A program made the position numbers and the translations under genes. From contig JAKLMB010000064.1 in NCBI GenBank assembly GCA_022813625.1, positions 1 to 31,520 of the forward strand: a DNA stretch of 31,520 nt. The letters are read 5' to 3'. Source of the DNA: Aaosphaeria pasadenensis. Taxonomy: Eukaryota; Ascomycota; Dothideomycetes; Pleosporales. The notes beneath the pieces are model-generated. The model was not told the DNA's origin. It made no database searches and worked only from the letters and a program-made list of their open reading frames with translations. Positions 26,222-31,520 of this stretch are shown here, piece after piece (the stretch's first letter is position 1; each line of letters opens with the position of its first letter).

Positions 26222-29191
26222 ATAATTTTGATTTCTGGTTCTATTTTTAATTTTGTCAATTTATTTGATAACAAAATAATTTTATCTTCAAAAGATAAAT
26301 ATAATAATTTAAATATAAAAACTTCTGCCATTAGTCTGTGATTTGAAAGATGATTTTTATCTTCAAATGCTAAAGATATTGGTGTTTTATATTTAATTTT
26401 TGCATTATTTTCAGGGCTAGTTGGTACTGCTTTTTCTGTACTAATTAGATTAGAGCTATCAGGACCTGGTGTTCAATTTATAGCAGATAATCAATTATAT
26501 AACAGTATTATAACTGCTCATGCTATAATTATGATTTTCTTCATGGTTATGCCTGCTTTAATAGGAGGATTTGGTAATTTCTTACTTCCATTAGGATTAG
26601 GAGGTCCTGATATGGGATTCCCTAGACTTAATAATATAAGTTACTTATCATTAATTCCTAGTATCGTATTATTCTTATTTGCAGGTGGAATAGAAAATGG
26701 TGTAGGTACAGGGTGAACTCTTTACCCACCTTTATCAGGTATTCAAAGTCATAGTGGTCCAAGTGTTGATTTAGCTATCTTTGGGTTACATTTATCTGGT
26801 ATATCTAGTTTACTTGGAGCCATGAATTTTATGACTACTACATTTAATATGAGAAGTCCTGGTATAAGATTACATAAATTAATATTATTTGCATGAGCTG
26901 TTGTTATTACAGCTATATTATTATTACTATCATTACCTGTTTTAGCCGGTGGAATTACTATGGTATTAACAGATAGAAACTTTAATACTTCATTCTTTGA
27001 GGTAGCAGGTGGTGGTGATCCTATATTATACCAACATTTATTCTGATTCTTTGGACATCCTGAGGTTTATATTTTAATAATCCCAGGGTTTGGAATAATA
27101 AGTACTGTTGTTTCATCAAATTCAAATAAAAGTGTATTTGGGTACTTAGGTATGGTATATGCCATGTGTTCTATTGGTATATTAGGATTCTTAGTTTGAA
27201 GTCATCATATGTATACTGTAGGTCTTGATGTAGATACAAGAGCATATTTCACTGCTGCAACTTTAATTATTGCAGTGCCTACTGGAATTAAAATATTCTC
27301 TTGATTAGCAACTTGTTATGGGGGTTCTTTAAACTTTGTACCATCATTACTATTTGCATTAGGATTTATATTTATGTTTACAATTGGGGGATTAAGTGGA
27401 GTTGTTCTTGCGAACGCATCTCTTGATATTGCTTTCCACGATACTTATTATGTTGTTGCTCATTTCCACTACGTTTTAAGTATGGGTGCTATATTTGCCT
27501 TATTTAGTGGATGATACTTCTGAATTCCAAAAATATTAGGATTAGATTATAATATATTATATTCTAAAGTACACTTCTGAGTGTTATTTATTGGAGTTAA
27601 TTTCACATTCTTCCCTCAACATTTCTTAGGATTACAAGGAATGCCTCGTCGGGTTAGTGATTACCCTGATGCTTTCACAGGTTGAAACTATATTAGTAGT
27701 ATTGGTTCAGTTATATCTGTTGCAGCTACTGCACTATTCTTACAAATAATATACTTACAACTTGTAAAAGGTAAAGCTGTATTTGGATATCCATGAGCAG
27801 TTCCTCAATTATTCAGTGATTATTTAAGAATACTTAAAGATAGAACAGCCCCTGGTTTAGAGTGAGCTTTACATAGTCCACCTAAACCTCACGCATTTAC
27901 TAGTTTACCTTTACAAAGTACTATAATTGATGAATCAGCTGTCGATAAATTAGAGAAAAAGGTAGAAGACCTTGAAGGTAGATATAAAGGACCTAGTGCA
28001 GATGAAAGAGCTAGCGAAGGTTATGTATCTGGTAATACAACCGAGGAAAGAGTAGCAAACTTAAAAAATGAAGCTCAAGAAGAGATTAAAAATCTTCATA
28101 ATCATTGTGATTCATTAAGAGAAGAAATTTCACAAGCTAAAAATCTGAATAGTGATACAGAGCTAAAAGAAAGACTTCTTTCATTGGATGACTCAGTAGT
28201 TTCTATTAAACAGAGAATAACTGAGGATACTCAAGAGTCCGTTGATACTGCTTTAGATTTAATTAATGGAAACATGTTACTACCTATTTTAGGTAATAGT
28301 ATTATTTTTTATATAATAAGATTCGTAATGTTATTTAATAATACTTTAATTAAAATTACATTATTAAATACTTACAATTTATATAAAAATAGAATAAACT
28401 CTATATTATTAGTATTCTTTGCTATATTAGCATGTTATACAGTATTTTTATACAACTCTGAATTAGTTAATTGTGATGCACCTAGAGCTTGAGGGCTTTA
28501 CTTCCAAGATAGTGCTAGCCCACAAATGGAAGCTCTTGTGGAATTACATGATAACATTATGTACTATTTAGTAGCTATACTATTTAGTGTAGCTTGAGTA
28601 CAAGGATCTATTATTAAAAATTTTGACAATTCTAAAGCACCTATTAGTAATAAATACTTAAATCACGGTACATTAATAGAATTAATTTGAACTATTACTC
28701 CTGCATTAATATTAGTATTAATTGCTTTCCCTTCTTTTAAATTATTATATTTAATGGATGAAGTTACAGATCCATCATTATCTGTATTAGCAGAAGGTCA
28801 CCAATGATACTGAAGTTACGAGTATCCAGACTTTTTAAATAGTGACGGAGACTTTGTTGAATTTGATTCTTATTTAGTACCTGAAGCTGACTTAGAAGAA
28901 GGAGCTTTAAGAATGTTAGAAGTTGATAATAGAGTTATTCTTCCTGAAATTACACACACTAGATTTATTCTTACAGCTGCAGATGTTATACATTCATTTG
29001 CAATTCCTGCTTTAGGAATAAAATGTGATGCATACCCTGGAAGATTAAACCAATTTTCAGTTCTTATTAACAGATTAGGTACATTCTATGGTCAATGTTC
29101 AGAGATATGTGGTATATTACACAGTTCTATGCCTATTGTTGTGGAATCTGTTCCTTTAGTGAACTTCTTGTCTTGATTACAGGAACAATAG
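26222..29191 (+). CDS. cox1-cox2: Fused cytochrome c oxidase subunits 1 and 2
   Basis: One uninterrupted frame (code 4) of 989 codons encodes both catalytic subunits of complex IV. Residues counted from 26222: the Cox1 part (about 40-566) has heme a His100, CuB His279 with the cross-linked Tyr283, His328/329, and heme His414/416. It ends with the usual fungal [15 protein letters not shown] at 27919. Residues 567-749 (27920-28468) form a linker: a charged coiled coil, then hydrophobic segments near 28274-28330 and 28406-28455. The Cox2 part (28469-29188) starts NCDAPRAWGLYFQDS and has EGHQWYWSYEY and the CuA ligands Cys959, Glu961, Cys963, His967 and Met970; TAG at 29189-29191. No ATG precedes the Cox1 core, since the frame opens right after TAA 26219-26221; ATA 26222 or TTG 26228 are possible starts. 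An ATG at 28274 could initiate Cox2 separately with a 65-residue leader. No introns. Confidence 0.93.
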
Positions 29192-29347
29192 TATTAATTA
29201 TTGGGAGACTAATTAATTTTAATGTTATTATTTTTGTTTTAAAAACAACCAAATTTATTATAAAATAACTTACTTAGTATAACAAATCCCCTTTAAGGTA
29301 AAGGGTACTTATGAATAATTAACGTGGAAATTATAAGTATATAGTAA
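29192..29347. other. Spacer after cox2
   Basis: A+T-rich trailer with a short perfect hairpin CCCTTT/AAAGGG (29289-29305). No gene is seen. Confidence 0.5.
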
Positions 29348-29422
29348 TTATGGGAGAAGATTATATATAAAACATATCATTTATAGAGTTATATAGATGA
29401 TATTATATAGGTTAAAGCCCAT
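29348..29422 (+). repeat. GGAGAAGA...AAAGCCC element, copy 5
   Basis: ATGGGAGAAGATTATATATA starts the element, and GGTTAAAGCCCAT ends it about 60 bases later, allowing ATGGG/CCCAT pairing. It lies 157 bases after the cox2 stop and directly abuts the tRNA-Val-like sequence at 29429. Confidence 0.6.
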
Positions 29423-29428
29423 AAAAAA

Positions 29429-29500
29429 AAGAAATTAGCTCAACTGGTAGAGCATGCTTTTTTATACAGCAGGTTAAGTGTTCAAGTCACTTATTTTTTG
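29429..29500 (+). pseudogene. tRNA-Val-derived copy with apparent UUA anticodon
   Basis: Acceptor AAGAAAT/ATTTTTT, D-arm and T-arm (AAGTGTTCAAGTCACTT) pair well and match trnV. One base is missing in the anticodon arm: stem TGCT/AGCA with either a 9-base loop or a mismatch closing a 7-base loop TTTTATA, which would present UUA, complementary to the stop codon UAA. Probably a pseudogene; if expressed it would be an ochre-reading tRNA. Confidence 0.6.
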
Positions 29501-29922
29501 AATAGAAGTTTATAGTATATATTTGATATAAATATATACATAATAGTATAAATATAAACATAATACTTTGTAGTAATGTTAGTTATTTAATAATTAACGT
29601 TAAAAACTAATAGTAAATAATATTACTATTATTAAGATAATTACTACTTTTAATACGATTCTATTACTATATTTTAAATTAGATTCTATTATTACATTTT
29701 GTAATTAGATTTTATTACTACAATCTTTATATTAACATTTACATTACCAAATTTTTCAGGTAAGTATAAATAATGTGACATAAAAATAAAATTTAAAAAT
29801 AAAATTTAAATAAAAATAAAATTTAAACATTGAAAAAAAAAAATTTAAATAAAAATTTTAAATAGCAAAAACAGTAAAATATTCTATTTAATAAAAAAAA
29901 AATCTTTAATTAAAAAAAAAAA
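29501..29922. other. A+T-rich spacer and cob leader
   Basis: Contains repeats of AGATTCTATTATTA type (about 29650-29725) and of AAAATAAAATTTA (about 29783-29830), then A runs directly before the cob ATG. No gene is seen. Confidence 0.6.
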
Positions 29923-31086
29923 ATGAGATTATTAAAAAGTCATCCTATTTTAAGATTGGCTAATTCTTACTTAGTTGATTCACCACAACCTGTAAATTTA
30001 AGTTATTTATGAAATTTTGGTTCTTTATTAGCTGTTTGTTTAATTATACAAATAGTTACAGGTGTTACCTTAGCAATGCACTATAACCCTAGTGTAGCTG
30101 AAGCATTTAATAGTGTAGAACACATTATGCGTGATGTAAATAATGGATGATTAATACGTTATTTACACGCAAACACTGCTTCCGCATTTTTCTTCTTAGT
30201 ATACTTACACATAGGAAGAGGTATGTACTATGGATCATATAGAGCGCCAAGAACTCTAGTATGAACTATTGGTACTGTTATATTTATTTTAATGATGGCT
30301 ACAGCTTTCCTGGGTTATGTTTTACCATATGGTCAAATGAGCCTATGAGGTGCTACAGTTATTACTAACCTTATGAGTGCCATACCATGAGTGGGACAAG
30401 ATATAGTTGAGTTTATATGAGGAGGTTTCTCAGTTAACAATGCCACATTAAATAGATTTTTCTCATTACACTTTGTTTTACCTTTTGTATTAGCTGCTTT
30501 AGCACTAATGCATTTAATAGTGTTACATGATACAGCTGGATCAGGAAATCCTTTAGGTGTTTCAGCTGGTTATGAAAGACTACCTATGGCACCATACTTT
30601 TTATTTAAGGATCTTATTACAATATTCTTATTTATCTTTGTATTATCTGTATTTGTATTCTTTATGCCTAATGTTTTAGGTGATAGTGAAAATTATGTAA
30701 TGGCAAATCCAATGCAAACACCTCCAGCCATTGTTCCAGAATGATATCTTCTTCCTTTTTATGCAATATTAAGATCTATTCCTAACAAACTATTAGGAGT
30801 TATAGCAATGTTTTCTGCCATTTTAATATTATTACTTTTACCTGTTACAGACGTAAGTAGATCAAGAGGAATGCAATTTAGACCATTAAGTAAAATAGCA
30901 TTTTACGCATTTATTGCTAATTTCTTAATATTAATGCAATTAGGAGCCAAACACGTAGAGTCTCCATTTATTGAGTTTGGTCAAATATCTACTGTTTTAT
31001 ACTTCTTATATTTCTCAGTAGTGATGTATTTTGTTACTTTAGTTGAAAATTCATTTATTGATTTGAGAACTGTAAGTAAAAAATAG
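29923..31086 (+). CDS. cob: Cytochrome b
   Basis: A 387-residue central subunit of complex III (bc1) carrying hemes bL and bH and both quinone sites. ATG 29923 to TAG 31084-31086, with TGA Trp codons. The heme ligands are His82, His96, His183 and His197, the same numbering as in yeast. The Qo-site motif PEWY is at about 30737-30748, and GYVLPYGQMSLWGATVI is the cd-helix region. No intron interrupts it. In the Qo region usually checked for QoI fungicide response, the residue after the GYVLPY start is Gly137 in YGQMS and the preceding Phe129 is in TAFLGY; both are the wild-type residues. Confidence 0.97.
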
Positions 31087-31443
31087 TACTTTAAATCTTT
31101 AAGTATTTTTTTTTTTACTTAAAAATATAAAGGATAATTTATTATCTTAACAAAAAACTGTTATAATAGTTAACATGTTATGAAAGATTAGCAAATATCT
31201 TATAAGTGTAACACAATAAGTGTTGGATATAAAATGTAACATATCCCAATTTTTATACAATAAAAATTGGAAAAAGGGGAGAAGATAGAAATTATGTTTT
31301 TATTAACAGTTTATGTTCTATTAAAGCTCATATATATATATAATATAGTACATTTGTATATATTATTTATATGGTATAACAATATATTAATATAGTACAA
31401 CATAACATTATATGTTAATATATTATTCCAAGTTCAAATCTTG
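31087..31443. other. Spacer between cob and nad4L with hairpin and repeats
   Basis: Contains a perfect 11-bp hairpin (CCAATTTTTAT 31246-31256, ATAAAAATTGG 31260-31270), a GGAGAAGA element (31274-31328), TATATA-rich sequence, and a T-arm-like sequence CAAGTTCAAATCTTG at 31430-31444 just before the circle junction, probably another tRNA relic. No protein gene is seen. Confidence 0.65.
31274..31328 (+). repeat. GGAGAAGA...AAAGCTC element, copy 6
   Basis: AAGGGGAGAAGATAG is followed by TTCTATTAAAGCTCAT. It lies 188 bases after the cob stop, directly 3' of the 11-bp hairpin, and is followed about 100 bases later by a tRNA T-arm relic, the same order (element then tRNA relic) as copies 2, 4 and 5. 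Confidence 0.5.
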
Positions 31444-31520
31444 AAAAAAAAAAACTTAAATAGATATTTCTTTATATTTTATACAATGAATTTATCACTA
31501 ATTTTATTTACAATTGGAAT
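31444..31520. repeat. Terminal redundancy, right copy
   Basis: Identical to 1-77, including the first 35 bases of nad4L. It marks circular closure and does not represent a second gene copy. Confidence 0.95.

Overview
The window is a complete, compact, very A+T-rich fungal mitochondrial genome opened at an arbitrary point. The last 77 bases (31444-31520) repeat bases 1-77 exactly, so the molecule is circular with a unique length of about 31,443 bp. TGA must be read as Trp (genetic code 4): this joins otherwise broken frames in nad1, nad2, nad4, nad5, nad6, atp6, rps3, cox1, cox2, cox3 and cob, and the single tRNA-Trp has anticodon UCA.

The gene content is nad1-6, nad4L, cob, cox1-3, atp6, rps3, both rRNAs and 25 standard tRNA genes. 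I find no atp8 or atp9, no intron and no homing endonuclease. The transcribed order rns-Y-N-nad6-V-K-G-D-S-W-I-R-S-P-rnl-T-M-M-L-E-A-F-L-Q-H-M-nad2-nad3 is of the filamentous-ascomycete (Pezizomycotina) type. Loss of atp8/atp9 together with a cox1-cox2 fused frame points to Dothideomycetes, probably Pleosporales; from memory, similar traits were reported for Parastagonospora nodorum. That placement is inference.

Layout: 43-2740 (+) holds nad4L, nad5 and an unusual out-of-frame tail ORF. 2741-3335 is a convergent non-coding zone. 3450-23288 (-) is one long same-strand block: nad1, rps3, nad4, trnC, atp6, nad3, nad2, a tRNA cluster, rnl, a second tRNA cluster, nad6, trnN, trnY, rns and trnR. 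23289-23458 is a divergent intergenic region. 23459-31086 (+) holds a hypothetical ORF, cox3, the cox1-cox2 fused frame and cob.

The proteins are subunits of respiratory complexes I, III, IV and V in the inner membrane, made by ribosomes built from rnl, rns and Rps3.

The most unusual signals are: (1) cox1 and cox2 in one frame with a roughly 183-residue coiled-coil/membrane linker; (2) an A_AAA_AAG heptamer plus a perfect 8-bp stem at the nad5 stop codon, leading into a 152-codon coiled-coil frame; (3) three dispersed tRNA-Val copies, one well folded but with a UAG (Leu) anticodon and one with an apparent UUA anticodon; (4) a repeated GGAGAAGA...AAAGCC stem-loop family downstream of protein genes; (5) a 54-bp perfect inverted repeat 19 kb apart; and (6) a divergent relic of the cox3 3' end.
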